Assembly: GCA_019240475.1 (NCBI GenBank)
Contig: JAFAYI010000036.1
Coordinates: 62,001-126,000 of the forward strand
Direction of reading: 5' to 3'
DNA length: 64,000 nt
Source: Acidobacteriaceae bacterium
GTDB lineage: Bacteria > Acidobacteriota > Terriglobia > Bryobacterales > Bryobacteraceae
Part shown: piece after piece, positions 50,379 to 59,431 of the stretch
Numbering within the stretch: position 1 is the stretch's first letter
Layout of the letters: each line of letters opens with the position of its first letter
The notes under the pieces: model-generated
What the model was told of the DNA's origin: nothing
The model's input: only the letters and a program-made list of their open reading frames with translations
Database searches by the model: none
Position numbers and translations under genes: made by a program

Positions 50379-51832
50379 CAGGGAGCGGTGAAGCCATCTC
50401 CGAAGTAGCGCAGCAGGTGCTCGCGGCGGCAGGCTCGTGTTTCGGCGTATTCCTGCATTTGAAGGAGACGGTGGCGCTTGATCTCACGTCGGCGCTCCTG
50501 TTCTTCGGCGGCGGCCTCGGCGGCCTGAGCCAGGTCTGCGTCTCCGGCGAGCTGCACCTCGCCGGTGGGCAAGACCTCCAGCGCGCCAACGTCTTCGAGG
50601 CGATGAAGAGCGGTGACGACTTTGCGCTCCGACAGGCGAGATTGCTCCGAGATTTCGTCTCGCTCGACGGGGTTTGCCTGGTCGGCGACTATTTCGGCCA
50701 CGCGCTCGGCTTCGGCCGGGGCGAGTTTGCTCTCAGCGGCTTTAAAGCTCGCGGCGCCGATATCTTCCGAGCGGTAGAACAACACGGCTTCGGCTCGTTC
50801 GCCATCCCGGCCGGCGCGGCCGATCTCCTGATAGTAGGCGTCGAGCGATTCGGTGATGTCGTAGTGGTAGACGAAACGGACATTGCCCTTGTCGATTCCC
50901 ATGCCAAAGGCGTTGGTGGCGACGATCACGTCCGCATCGCCTGACATGAATCGCTCCTGGATGAGATGGCGTTCGGAGGCTCTTAGGCCGCCGTGGTAGA
51001 AGAGCGCGGAGATGCTTTCTTCCTCCAGGTGGCGCATGATGGCCTCGGCGGTTTTTCGCGCGCCGACATAGACGATGCCAGGCTTGGCGGCCCAGTGCAC
51101 GCGCTGAATGAGCGCTTCCAGTTTCTTGTCGTCGGTGTCGTAATGATCGACGCGCAGATAGATGTTGGGGCGGTCGAAGCCGTGAACGAAGATCTTGGGT
51201 TTGCGCATGCCGAGGCGGCCGACGATTTCCTCGCGCACTTCTCGCGAAGCCGTGGCGGTCATGGCGAGTACGGGCGGATGGCCGAGGCGCTCGACAGCAG
51301 GGCCGAGCTGAAGGTAATCGGGGCGGAAATCGTGGCCCCACTCGCTGATGCAGTGGGCTTCGTCGACGACGAAGAGCTTGACCCGGGCGGCTTCGAGCGT
51401 TTCGAAAGTGGTTTCTTTTCGGAGTTGCTCGGGGGCGAGGAAGATGAATCGGCCTTCGCCGTGTTCGATTTTTTCGATGGCGTCGCGGAGTTCGGCGGCG
51501 CGCTGGGTGGAGTTGATCACGACGGCTTCCGCGCCAGCTTCCTGGGAATTGATGGAATCGACCTGGTCTTTTTGCAGGGCGATCAGGGGAGAGACGACCA
51601 GTATCGCGCCGTCGATCATGAGGCCAGCGATTTGATAGATGGCGGATTTGCCGGCGCCTGTGGGCATCACGACGAGCGTGTCTGTTTTTTTCAGGAGGGC
51701 GCGGATGGCCTCTTCCTGGCCAGGGCGGAGGGATTCATAGCCGAAATTTTCGCGGGCCACTCGCAAGATGCCCGGTTGCTTCCGCGGCGATTCCCTGGGT
51801 GCAGTCTTCTTGCTTGCGGTGGGCATGGTCAT
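50285..51832 (-). CDS. recQ: RecQ-type ATP-dependent DNA helicase
   Basis: This 515-aa superfamily 2 helicase has Walker A MPTGAGKSAIYQIA, ILVVSPLIALQKDQVD, the DEAH box VVDEAHCISEWGHDFRPDY, MTATASREVREEI, and motif V-VI VATNAFGMGIDKGNVRFVYH and YQEIGRAGRDG. The RecQ zinc module is at the end (CRREHLLRYFG, then CHNCDNC). The HRDC domain is missing, so it is a short RecQ. It unwinds DNA with 3'-5' polarity and acts in recombination and fork repair. It is transcribed divergently from the pyrophosphatase gene. Confidence 0.9.
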   Translation of the reverse strand: MTMPTASKKTAPRESPRKQPGILRVARENFGYESLRPGQEEAIRALLKKTDTLVVMPTGAGKSAIYQIAGLMIDGAILVVSPLIALQKDQVDSINSQEAGAEAVVINSTQRAAELRDAIEKIEHGEGRFIFLAPEQLRKETTFETLEAARVKLFVVDEAHCISEWGHDFRPDYLQLGPAVERLGHPPVLAMTATASREVREEIVGRLGMRKPKIFVHGFDRPNIYLRVDHYDTDDKKLEALIQRVHWAAKPGIVYVGARKTAEAIMRHLEEESISALFYHGGLRASERHLIQERFMSGDADVIVATNAFGMGIDKGNVRFVYHYDITESLDAYYQEIGRAGRDGERAEAVLFYRSEDIGAASFKAAESKLAPAEAERVAEIVADQANPVERDEISEQSRLSERKVVTALHRLEDVGALEVLPTGEVQLAGDADLAQAAEAAAEEQERRREIKRHRLLQMQEYAETRACRREHLLRYFGDGFTAPCHNCDNCEAATGDSHGDIRVDPAIGARREVA

Positions 51833-51893
51833 ATAGAAGACAACCGGACGGGTTGGGCTGTTTCAGCAGCGGGCGCATTTTCGTCTAGAGTGC

Positions 51894-52424
51894 ATGCAGG
51901 ATATCAGCCGGTTGCCGCACAAGCTGGACCGCGAGAAACGCGAGTGCCAGGCGATTATCGAAACGCCGAAGGGACGGCGCAACAAGTTCAAGTACGAGAG
52001 CGATTCGGGTCTTTATACGCTCTCGCGCGTACTGCCGCAAGGCTTCATTTTCCCGTTCGATTTCGGTTTCATTCCATCGACAATGGCTGACGATGGCGAT
52101 CCGCTGGATGTGATCGTTTTGATGGATGAGCCGGCGCATGTGGGGTGCATTTTGAAGGTCCGGCTGATTGGAGTCATCAAGCTAGTGCAAACGGAGAAGG
52201 GGAAGAAGACGCAGAACGACCGCCTGGTGGGGGTGAGCGTCAACGGCTTCGATTACGAAGGCGTCGAGGCGATTTCCGATTTGAGCGGGCCGCGGCTAAA
52301 GCAGATCACGGATTTCCTGGCGCTGTATAACAAAGATTCGGATAAGGAGGATCAAGTGACGGGCGTGGATGGGCCGGGGCGGGCGGTTGAGTTACTCGAG
52401 AAAGCGATCGGGAAGTTTGGATAG
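51894..52424 (+). CDS. ppa: Inorganic pyrophosphatase (family I)
   Basis: This 176-aa cytoplasmic enzyme shows IIETPKGRRNKFKYESDSGL, LPQGFIFPFDFGFIPST and the signature DGDPLDVIVLMDEP with the metal-binding Asp residues. It hydrolyses pyrophosphate and drives biosynthetic reactions forward. The N-terminal Lys and Arg contacts are present. The gene ends 10 bases before the RDD protein gene, so the two may be co-transcribed. Confidence 0.92.
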   Translation: MQDISRLPHKLDREKRECQAIIETPKGRRNKFKYESDSGLYTLSRVLPQGFIFPFDFGFIPSTMADDGDPLDVIVLMDEPAHVGCILKVRLIGVIKLVQTEKGKKTQNDRLVGVSVNGFDYEGVEAISDLSGPRLKQITDFLALYNKDSDKEDQVTGVDGPGRAVELLEKAIGKFG

Positions 52425-52434
52425 CGGCGGGGCG

Positions 52435-52977
52435 GTGAGCGGGGCTAGCGAGAGCATTGCGCGGCGGGACAGGGGGAGACGATTTCATGCTCATGAAACG
52501 GAGCGCACTCGCGAACTGGAAGGTTTGCCGCTGGCCGGATTTTGGCAGCGCGCGTTGGGGTATCTGATCGATGTTTTGCTGGCGATCGTGCTTTGGGTGC
52601 CATCGGAGGTGGGTTGGCGCATATTGGTCCTGCACGAAGACAATGTGCAGGTGCGCTGGGATTTTCACGAGCTCGGCAACATCATTTTTCTAATTCTGTA
52701 CTTCGGCGTGGCGAATTACGCAGGCAACGGGCAGACGCCGGGCAAGTGGGTGGCGCGCACGAGAGCTGTTTCGCTGACAGGCAAGAGAATGGGCATATGG
52801 CAGTCGATTGAAAGGGCGCTGGGCTACGGGGCGGCGGTCTTGGAGGGCGGCCTGGGACTCTTGCAGTATTTCTGGAGCGCTAATCGCATGTGCGCGCAGG
52901 ATCGGCTGGCCGAGACGATTGTTATAGACGTCAGGAAGAAGGCACGGGCGGAGCGGCAGCAAGAGGAAGCGGTATGA
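52435..52977 (+). CDS. RDD family membrane protein
   Basis: I chose the GTG at 52435 as the first start after the ppa stop; no ATG is available in the useful range. The 180-aa product has a polar N-terminal tail and then the RDD domain (LAGFWQRALGYLIDVLLAIV with the R-x-x-x-x-x-x-D motif). Two or three membrane helices follow, together with the typical GQTPGKWVARTRAV and ERALGYG segments. RDD proteins are small membrane proteins of mixed roles, some in sodium or osmolyte transport. It overlaps the SDR gene by four bases. Confidence 0.8.
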   Translation: MSGASESIARRDRGRRFHAHETERTRELEGLPLAGFWQRALGYLIDVLLAIVLWVPSEVGWRILVLHEDNVQVRWDFHELGNIIFLILYFGVANYAGNGQTPGKWVARTRAVSLTGKRMGIWQSIERALGYGAAVLEGGLGLLQYFWSANRMCAQDRLAETIVIDVRKKARAERQQEEAV

Positions 52978-53783
52978 AGAATCACGGGACGGTATTGATT
53001 ACGGGAGCTTCGGCCGGGATCGGGCGCGAGCTCGCGGTAGAGTTTGCGGGGCGGGCCGAGAAACTGGCGCTGGTGGCGCGGCGGGTCGAGCGGCTGGAAA
53101 AGCTGCGGGCCGAGTTGTTGGCGCGGCATCCGAAGTTGAGCGTGGCGGTGCTGGCGGCGGATTTATCGAATGAGCGCGAGATTGAGGCGCTGCTTGCGCG
53201 GGTAGCCGAGCAGGTGGGCACGGTGGATGTGCTGGTGAACAACGCGGGACTGGGCGATTCCGCGCTGTTCGACCGGGCGGACTGGACGCGGACCCGCCAG
53301 ATTCTGCTGACGAACGTAGTTGCCGTGGCGCGGTTGACGGCGGCGCTGGCGCCGGGCATGGTGAAGCGCGGACGCGGGGGAGTGCTGAACATCGGATCTG
53401 GCGCGGGGCTTACGGTGTTGCCGAATGCGGCGGCGTACGTGGGGAGTAAACATTTTGTGGCGGGATTCAGCGAAGCGCTGCGAGCTGATTTGGCGGGTAC
53501 GGGCGTAACGGTGACGCAGGCGTGCCCAGGGCCGGTGGACAGCGAGTTCGATGAGATAGCGGGATCGGTGGGAGGGATGGCGGGCGCGCCTCCGAAGTTT
53601 TTCCGGATTGGCGCGACGCAGTGCGCGCGAGAGGCTGTAGAGGGATTTGAGCGCGGGGCGGCCATAGTATTTCCGGGCCGGGCGTATCGCTTCGCGATGC
53701 GGGCGCTGCCGTTCCTGCCCTATGGGATGCGGCGCAGACAAGCGGCGAATACGGCGGCGAAGCTGCGGGCAGGGCGCGAGTAA
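52974..53783 (+). CDS. Short-chain dehydrogenase/reductase
   Basis: This 269-aa protein starts at ATG 52974, overlapping the RDD gene end. It is a classical SDR: the cofactor loop TGASAGIGREL, AADLSN, VNNAGLG, and the catalytic Ser-Tyr-Lys in IGSGAGLTVLPNAAAYVGSK, followed by QACPGPVDSEF. The Arg-Arg after LVAR favours NADP(H). The C-terminal part is hydrophobic and basic (RAYRFAMRALPFLPYGMRRR) and may touch the membrane, as in DltE/YqjQ-like SDRs acting on lipids. The substrate is unknown. Confidence 0.87.
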   Translation: MKNHGTVLITGASAGIGRELAVEFAGRAEKLALVARRVERLEKLRAELLARHPKLSVAVLAADLSNEREIEALLARVAEQVGTVDVLVNNAGLGDSALFDRADWTRTRQILLTNVVAVARLTAALAPGMVKRGRGGVLNIGSGAGLTVLPNAAAYVGSKHFVAGFSEALRADLAGTGVTVTQACPGPVDSEFDEIAGSVGGMAGAPPKFFRIGATQCAREAVEGFERGAAIVFPGRAYRFAMRALPFLPYGMRRRQAANTAAKLRAGRE

Positions 53784-53826
53784 AACGCACGGAGGCCGGC
53801 TGCGACTTCATCGATACAATGACTGC

Positions 53827-56757
53827 TTGCCACGCCAACTCTTATTCCTCATTTCAATGCTTGCCGGGGTTTTCTCTGCTGCTGCGGCGCCTATAGATTC
53901 GCAATCGTTCGCGGAGATGCGATGGCGGCTGATCGGGCCGTTTCGCGGCGGGCGCACGGTTGCGATCAGCGGCGTGGCGCAGCAACCGAACGTGTTCTAC
54001 ATGGCGCCGAACAATGGCGGCGTTTGGAAGAGTACCGACTACGGCAACACCTGGATGCCGATTTTCGATGGGCAGGACACGGAGTCGATTGGCGCGCTGG
54101 CGGTTGCGCCGTCCGATTCGAACGTGATTTATGCGGGAAGCGGGGAAGGGTTGCAGCGGCCGGACTTGTCGGTAGGGGACGGGATGTACAAGTCGGTGGA
54201 CGCCGGCAAGACGTGGGAGCATCTGGGGCTGCGGGAGGGCGAGCAGATCGCGTCGGTGATCGTCGATCCGAAGAATGCGGACCGATTGTTTGTTGCGGTG
54301 ATGGGGCATCCGTACGGGCCGAACGAGGAGCGGGGCGTGTATCGCTCGACCAATGGAGGGAAATCGTTCGAGCGCGTGCTGTATAAGGACGAGAACACGG
54401 GCGCAAGCGAAGTGGCGTTCGATCCGAGGGATGCGGGGATTGTGTATGCGACTTTGTGGTCGGCGCGGCAGGCGCCGTGGGAGATCGGAAATTCGTTCAA
54501 CGGGCCGGGCAGCGGGTTGTTCCGATCGACCGATGGCGGCGATACGTGGCAACAGCTAACGCAAGGCGTACCGACGATTGCGCAGGGGCTGGGGCGAATC
54601 GGGTTTGCGATTGCGCCGAGCGATCCGAAGCGGATGTATGCGTTGATGGACGCTTCGCGCGAATTCGGCGGGCTGTATCGATCGGACGATGCGGGCGCGA
54701 GCTGGCGCAAGGTCAATAACGAGCAGCGGATCTGGGGGCGCGGCGGCGATTTTGCGTGGGTTGAGGTAGATCCGAAGGACGAGGACAAGATTTATGTCGC
54801 GAACACATCGACGTACCGGTCGACAGATGCGGGGCAGACGTTTGCAGCGATCAAGGGCGCGCCGGGGGGCGACGATTATCATTCGATCTGGATCAATCCC
54901 CAGAATCCGGACATTATTTTCCTGGGCGTGGACCAGGGCGCGACGCTGAGCGTCAACGGCGGGAAGACGTGGAGCTCCTGGTACAACCAGCCGACGGCGC
55001 AGTTTTACCACGTGATTACCGATAATCGGTTCCCGTATTGGGTGTATGGAGGGCAGCAGGAGAGCGGGTCGGCAGGAGTCGAGAGCCGGAGCGACGACGG
55101 GGCGATCAGTTTCCGGAACTGGCATCCGGTGGGGGTGGAAGAGTATGGATACGTTGCGCCGGACCCGCTGAATCCAAACGTCATTTATGGCGGAAAGGCG
55201 ACGCGATTCAACTGGGTGACGGGCGATGTGCAGGATGTGAGCCCGCAGATTCTGCGCGGGCAGTACCGGTTTGTGCGGACGATGCCGCTGCTGTTTTCGC
55301 CAGCGGACCCGCACATTTTGTATCTGGGTTCGAATGTGCTGTTCAAGACAACGAATGGCGGCGATAGTTGGGACACGATCAGCCCGGACCTGACGCGCAA
55401 GGAGTGGGAGATGCCGGCGGTGATTCAAGCGTTCGAGTCGCAGGACCCCGAGAAGGGCAAGCATCGCGGAGTGATTTATACGATCGCGCCGTCCCCGAAG
55501 GACGTGGATTTGATTTGGGTGGGCAGCGACGACGGATTGATTCACGTGACGCGCGATGGCGGGAAGAACTGGCGCGATGTGACGCCGCCGGGGCTGACGG
55601 CGTGGAGCAAGGTGTCGTTGATGGAGGCGTCGCATACGGACAAAGGGACGGTGTATGCGGCGATCAACCGGTTCCGGCTGGACGATTTGAAGCCGCATAT
55701 TTATCGCACCCGCGATGGCGGAAAGACATGGCAAGAAATTGTGAGCGGACTGCCGGAGCGGGCGGTTGTAAATGCCGTACGCGAAGATCCGGAGCGCAAG
55801 GGGCTGCTGTTTGCGGGGACGGAAGCAGGCGTTTTTGTTTCGTTCAACGATGGGGATCAGTGGCAGCCTCTGCAGATGAATCTGCCGATGACGTCGGTGC
55901 GCGACTTAGTCATACATGGAGATGACTTGGTGGTTGGGACGCACGGGCGGTCGTTTTGGATATTGGACGATATCACGCCGCTGCGGCAGATGAATGACGG
56001 GGCGGAGAGAAGCGGGGCGAAGGCGCGGCTGTTCGCGCCGGAAAAAGCGATCCGCTGGCGATGGAACCGGAACACGGATACGCCGCTGCCGCCGGAAGAG
56101 CCGGCGGGGCAGAATCCGCCGGAGGGAGCGATTCTCGATTATGCCATTCAGGAGGCGGGCGGGAGCGCGCGACTTGAAATTTACGATTCGCAGAATCGAT
56201 TGGTGCGCAAGTATTCGAGCGAAGATAAACCGGATGTGAGCGAGGCCGAGTTACAGAAAGAATTGAATGTGCCGACTTACTGGGTGAGGCCCCCGCAGAT
56301 TTTATCGGCCGCGGCGGGGATGCACCGGTTCGTCTGGGACCTGCGATATGCGCCGCCAAGATCGACGGAGCATGAATATCCGATTGCCGCGATATATAAG
56401 GACACGCCGAGGCTGCCGCGCGGAGCGCTGGTGCTGCCTGGGAAGTACACGGTGAAATTGACAGTAGGCGGCGAGACATATACGCAGACGTTGACGGTGG
56501 TGATGGACCCGCGCGTGAAGACACCGGCGAGGGGGCTGGAGCAGCAGCTTGCGCTGTCGCAGAAATTGATCGGCATGATGAATGAGAACTTCGAGCGCGC
56601 GGCGGGCGCGAGCGGCGGCGCGAGCAGAGAGCGAAGCGCGTTGAGCCGGGAACTGGGGCGGGTGCTGGAGGTAATTCAGGGAAGCGACAACGCGCCGACA
56701 TCGCAGGCGGTCGCTGCGGCGACGGAATTGGAGCGGCGCTTCAATCAGTTGAAATAG
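53827..56757 (+). CDS. Secreted VPS10/BNR-repeat beta-propeller protein
   Basis: A TTG at 53827 gives a good signal peptide (MPRQLLFLISMLAGVFSAAA) and 976 aa; the frame is open upstream inside the SDR gene. Residues about 35-720 form one or two sortilin/VPS10-type propellers with many BNR Asp-box repeats (STDYGNTW, SVDAGKTWEHL, STNGGKSFERV, STDGGDTWQQL, TTNGGDSWDTI, TRDGGKTWQEI). Residues 720-976 form a C-terminal region with ILDYAIQEAGGSARLEIYDS and RFVWDLRY. Acidobacteria carry many such exported proteins, often annotated as glycosyl hydrolases without proof. Its 3' end overlaps the convergent isomerase gene by 13 bases. Confidence 0.85.
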   Translation: MPRQLLFLISMLAGVFSAAAAPIDSQSFAEMRWRLIGPFRGGRTVAISGVAQQPNVFYMAPNNGGVWKSTDYGNTWMPIFDGQDTESIGALAVAPSDSNVIYAGSGEGLQRPDLSVGDGMYKSVDAGKTWEHLGLREGEQIASVIVDPKNADRLFVAVMGHPYGPNEERGVYRSTNGGKSFERVLYKDENTGASEVAFDPRDAGIVYATLWSARQAPWEIGNSFNGPGSGLFRSTDGGDTWQQLTQGVPTIAQGLGRIGFAIAPSDPKRMYALMDASREFGGLYRSDDAGASWRKVNNEQRIWGRGGDFAWVEVDPKDEDKIYVANTSTYRSTDAGQTFAAIKGAPGGDDYHSIWINPQNPDIIFLGVDQGATLSVNGGKTWSSWYNQPTAQFYHVITDNRFPYWVYGGQQESGSAGVESRSDDGAISFRNWHPVGVEEYGYVAPDPLNPNVIYGGKATRFNWVTGDVQDVSPQILRGQYRFVRTMPLLFSPADPHILYLGSNVLFKTTNGGDSWDTISPDLTRKEWEMPAVIQAFESQDPEKGKHRGVIYTIAPSPKDVDLIWVGSDDGLIHVTRDGGKNWRDVTPPGLTAWSKVSLMEASHTDKGTVYAAINRFRLDDLKPHIYRTRDGGKTWQEIVSGLPERAVVNAVREDPERKGLLFAGTEAGVFVSFNDGDQWQPLQMNLPMTSVRDLVIHGDDLVVGTHGRSFWILDDITPLRQMNDGAERSGAKARLFAPEKAIRWRWNRNTDTPLPPEEPAGQNPPEGAILDYAIQEAGGSARLEIYDSQNRLVRKYSSEDKPDVSEAELQKELNVPTYWVRPPQILSAAAGMHRFVWDLRYAPPRSTEHEYPIAAIYKDTPRLPRGALVLPGKYTVKLTVGGETYTQTLTVVMDPRVKTPARGLEQQLALSQKLIGMMNENFERAAGASGGASRERSALSRELGRVLEVIQGSDNAPTSQAVAAATELERRFNQLK

Positions 56758-57638
56758 CGCTCGCTCATGCGGCGCAGGAAGGCGAGCGACTCGGCCATTT
56801 CGTCCATCCCGTTCATGCCGTCTTCAATGCTGACCCAACCGCGGTAATGGTGCTCGGCGAGGATGCGGAAGATGGTGTCGTAGTCGTTCAAGCCCTGGCC
56901 GGTGACGCCGTGGCGGAGGCTGGCGGAATACCCGATGGCGCCGTCCGTCTGCCGCAGATGCTCAAGCGTTGCGCCATCGGCGAGATAGCGGTCGCTGGCA
57001 TGCATGCTGACGATGCGATCCGCGACGCGGCGCAAGAGAGCGATGGGGTCGTCGCCCGCGACAATGGCGTTCGAAGGATCGTATTGCACGCCGAAGTGCT
57101 CGCGGTCCGAGACGGCGTCGAGGATGGCGGTGAAGCGATCCATCTTCTGGGCGAATTCGGGATATTTCCAGAAGCCGTCTTTATAATGATTTTCCATGCC
57201 GAGCACGATGGCGTGTTCGCGGGCGATGGGGAGGACCTGGTGAATGGCTTCGAGGACCCAATCGCGGCCTTGCTCCCAGGGGACTTCGGGATAGCGCTGG
57301 CCGCTGAGGATGCGGCAGACTGCGCCGGGACCGCCGAGCCGGCGGGTGACGCGGATCATTTCGGCTTCGCGGTCGATTTCGCGTTTGCGGCGATCGGGGT
57401 CAAGCGCGGTGAAATCGGGCGAGCAACAGAGCATGGGCATGGCGAACCCCGAGGCATGGATCGCTTCGGCGACGGAATCGAGATAGGCAGGCTCGAGGCT
57501 GGTGAAGAAGCCCTCGTACATTTCGAGGCCATCGGCATCGAGCTGTTTCGCCATGGCGATCCAATCGAGGACCGACATCTTGCCGGAGGCGATCTCGTCG
57601 AGATAGCACTTGGGGAAGGCGGAGATTTGGAGGGCCAT
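56745..57638 (-). CDS. Sugar phosphate isomerase/epimerase (TIM barrel)
   Basis: From ATG 57636-57638 the product is 297 aa. It has the AP-endonuclease-2/xylose-isomerase-like barrel: ISAFPKCYLDEIASGKMSVL, CCSPDFTALDPDRRKREID, GMENHYKDGFW with the metal-binding Glu, FGVQYDPSNAIVAGDDPIAL, IVSMHASDR and VSIEDGMNG with the last Glu. Divalent metal is expected. It is the last gene of the operon with the zinc dehydrogenase and the decarboxylase-like enzyme, which suggests a keto-sugar or sugar-acid catabolic route resembling the UlaD/UlaE pair. The substrate is not known. Confidence 0.82.
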   Translation of the reverse strand: MALQISAFPKCYLDEIASGKMSVLDWIAMAKQLDADGLEMYEGFFTSLEPAYLDSVAEAIHASGFAMPMLCCSPDFTALDPDRRKREIDREAEMIRVTRRLGGPGAVCRILSGQRYPEVPWEQGRDWVLEAIHQVLPIAREHAIVLGMENHYKDGFWKYPEFAQKMDRFTAILDAVSDREHFGVQYDPSNAIVAGDDPIALLRRVADRIVSMHASDRYLADGATLEHLRQTDGAIGYSASLRHGVTGQGLNDYDTIFRILAEHHYRGWVSIEDGMNGMDEMAESLAFLRRMSERYFN

Positions 57639-57668
57639 CTTGCTTCGGCGCGTTCTTTTCAAGAACGC

Positions 57669-58706
57669 TTAGGGCGTGAGGACGGCTTTGACGTGTTCGC
57701 CGGAATGCATTTTTTCGAAGCAGTCGAGCCAATCGTTGAGCGAGGCGACGCGGCTGATGACGGGCGCGAGATCGATCTGGCCGGAGACGATCATGGAGAT
57801 GACGCGCTCCCAGACGGGCCAGTTATGCGAGAAGCTGCCGGCGATGGTGACGTTTTTCTGTACGAGAGGATCGAGGCTGAACTGCATGGGCTGAGGACCC
57901 CAGCCGACCTTGACGATTTGGCCGGCGGGGCGCACGGCCTGGAGAGCAAGCTGCAGAGTAGCGGATGCGCCGGAGGCGTCGATGGCGATGTCGACACCGA
58001 GACCGTCGCCGATTTTGGCGATGTGGTCGATGACGCCGCCTTCGAGTGTTTCGTGGGCGCCGATCTCGCGGGCGATTTGGAGGCGGAAGCGATCTGCGGG
58101 CAGGCCGGCAACTATGAGGCGGCCGGCGCCGCTGAGTTTGGCCATGAGGGCGCAGAGGAGGCCGATAGGGCCGGGGCCGATGACCAGCACAGTGTCGCCG
58201 GGGCGCACACGGCCGTTCATGCAGACGGCGTTGTAGGCCACGCAGCAGGGCTCGGTGAGAGCGGCCTTTTCGAAGGCGAGCGAATCGGGGATGCGATGGA
58301 GGCAGCGCTCCGGGACACGGACGTATTCGGTCATCGCGCCGTTGACGCCGTAGCCGAAGCCTCGGCGGCCGGGGTCGAGGTTGTAGAGGCCGCAGCGGGT
58401 GAGAGGGGACGCTTCGTCGATGACGGCGGCGGTTTCGCTGACGACGCGATCGCCTTCCTTGAAGCACGCGACGGCGGCGCCGGCTTCGGCGACGGTACCG
58501 GCGAATTCGTGGCCCAGGATGCAGGGGTAATTGACAGGCCAACTGTGCGAGCCCTGCCATTGGTGAAGATCGCTGCCGCAGACGCTAACGGCGCCAACGC
58601 GCAACAGCACATCGCGTTCGCCGATGTCGGGGATGGGAGCTTCGCGAAGTTCAACGGAATGAGGTTCGCGCGCGTAGTTGACGAGCGCAGGCATGGTTTG
58701 GCTCAT
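57669..58706 (-). CDS. Zinc-type medium-chain alcohol/polyol dehydrogenase
   Basis: This 345-aa enzyme has the catalytic zinc set of sorbitol/threonine dehydrogenases (VCGSDLHQWQ with Cys, GHEFAGTVAEAG with His-Glu) and the Rossmann motif VLVIGPGPIGLLCALMAKL. The four-Cys structural zinc lobe normally found after the catalytic region is lacking: the stretch ETAAVIDEASPLTRCGLYNL has one Cys. It oxidises a polyol or sugar acid with NAD(P). The gene overlaps the HPS-like gene by four bases upstream and is 30 bases from the isomerase gene, so it belongs to that operon. Confidence 0.87.
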   Translation of the reverse strand: MSQTMPALVNYAREPHSVELREAPIPDIGERDVLLRVGAVSVCGSDLHQWQGSHSWPVNYPCILGHEFAGTVAEAGAAVACFKEGDRVVSETAAVIDEASPLTRCGLYNLDPGRRGFGYGVNGAMTEYVRVPERCLHRIPDSLAFEKAALTEPCCVAYNAVCMNGRVRPGDTVLVIGPGPIGLLCALMAKLSGAGRLIVAGLPADRFRLQIAREIGAHETLEGGVIDHIAKIGDGLGVDIAIDASGASATLQLALQAVRPAGQIVKVGWGPQPMQFSLDPLVQKNVTIAGSFSHNWPVWERVISMIVSGQIDLAPVISRVASLNDWLDCFEKMHSGEHVKAVLTP

Positions 58707-59431
58707 GCGTGCTCCTTATTCGTGTGCGTTTGGCCGATGGGGATGTCGCCGTGAGCGTGGACCTTGTCGCAGATGAGACGCAGGGTTGCTTCGAGATCGC
58801 CGGAGGCGGAGCGGAAGGAGTGGGCGTCGATGGCAAGCGGGGCGCCGATGACGACAAGCGGCGCGCCGTAGCGGGGCGTATCGATGGCCTGTTCGATGGT
58901 CAAGCCGCCGACGGCTTGGACAGGAATGGAGACGGCTTGGACGATTTCGCGGAGGCGATTGAGCGGGCTGGGGACCGGCTGACCGCGCTCGCGGCGGAGA
59001 GTGCGGATATCGTAGCCGATGTGGTGGACGATGAAATCGCAGCCGAGATCTTCGAGGCGGCGCGCTGCTTCGAGGGGATCGGGCATGGCCATGATGTCGC
59101 CCATGACTTTGACGCCAAAGTTGCGGCCGGCTTTCACGACGAGCTCCACTGTTTCCGAGTGGGCCTGACCCATTACGACCACCATGCTAGCGCCGGCTTT
59201 GGCCATCAGCTCGGTTTCGAGGCCGCCGCCGTCCATGATTTTAAGGTCGGCAACGATGGGGACCAGGGGGTGACGGGCGCGAAGTTCGCGGACGCCGCGC
59301 GCGCCTTCGGCGAGGATGAGCGGCGTTCCGGCTTCGATCCAATCGATGCCGGCGCGGAGAGCCAGATCGGCCGTTGAGAGCGCTTCGTTGAGAACGATGA
59401 GGTCCAGCGAGAGCTGAACGGTGGCTTGCAT
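58703..59431 (-). CDS. HPS/KGPDC-like enzyme of the OMP decarboxylase superfamily
   Basis: I chose ATG 59429-59431; the frame stays open upstream inside the TlpA-like gene. The 242-aa product has the superfamily active-site motif VADLKIMDGGG (D-x-K-x-x-D), IEAGTPLILAEG near the start, VMGDIMAMPDPLEAARRLED, DFIVHHIGYD, and VQAVGGLTIEQA for phosphate binding. Relatives are 3-hexulose-6-phosphate synthase and 3-keto-L-gulonate-6-phosphate decarboxylase (UlaD). No HPI partner is adjacent. With the isomerase two genes on, a UlaD-like sugar-acid role seems more likely than formaldehyde fixation. The ATG shares one base with the preceding stop. Confidence 0.82.
   Translation of the reverse strand: MQATVQLSLDLIVLNEALSTADLALRAGIDWIEAGTPLILAEGARGVRELRARHPLVPIVADLKIMDGGGLETELMAKAGASMVVVMGQAHSETVELVVKAGRNFGVKVMGDIMAMPDPLEAARRLEDLGCDFIVHHIGYDIRTLRRERGQPVPSPLNRLREIVQAVSIPVQAVGGLTIEQAIDTPRYGAPLVVIGAPLAIDAHSFRSASGDLEATLRLICDKVHAHGDIPIGQTHTNKEHA

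Noticed and set aside
56847..58754. 635-aa open frame on the plus strand
   Set aside because: It is antisense to the isomerase and zinc dehydrogenase genes, whose motifs are clear.
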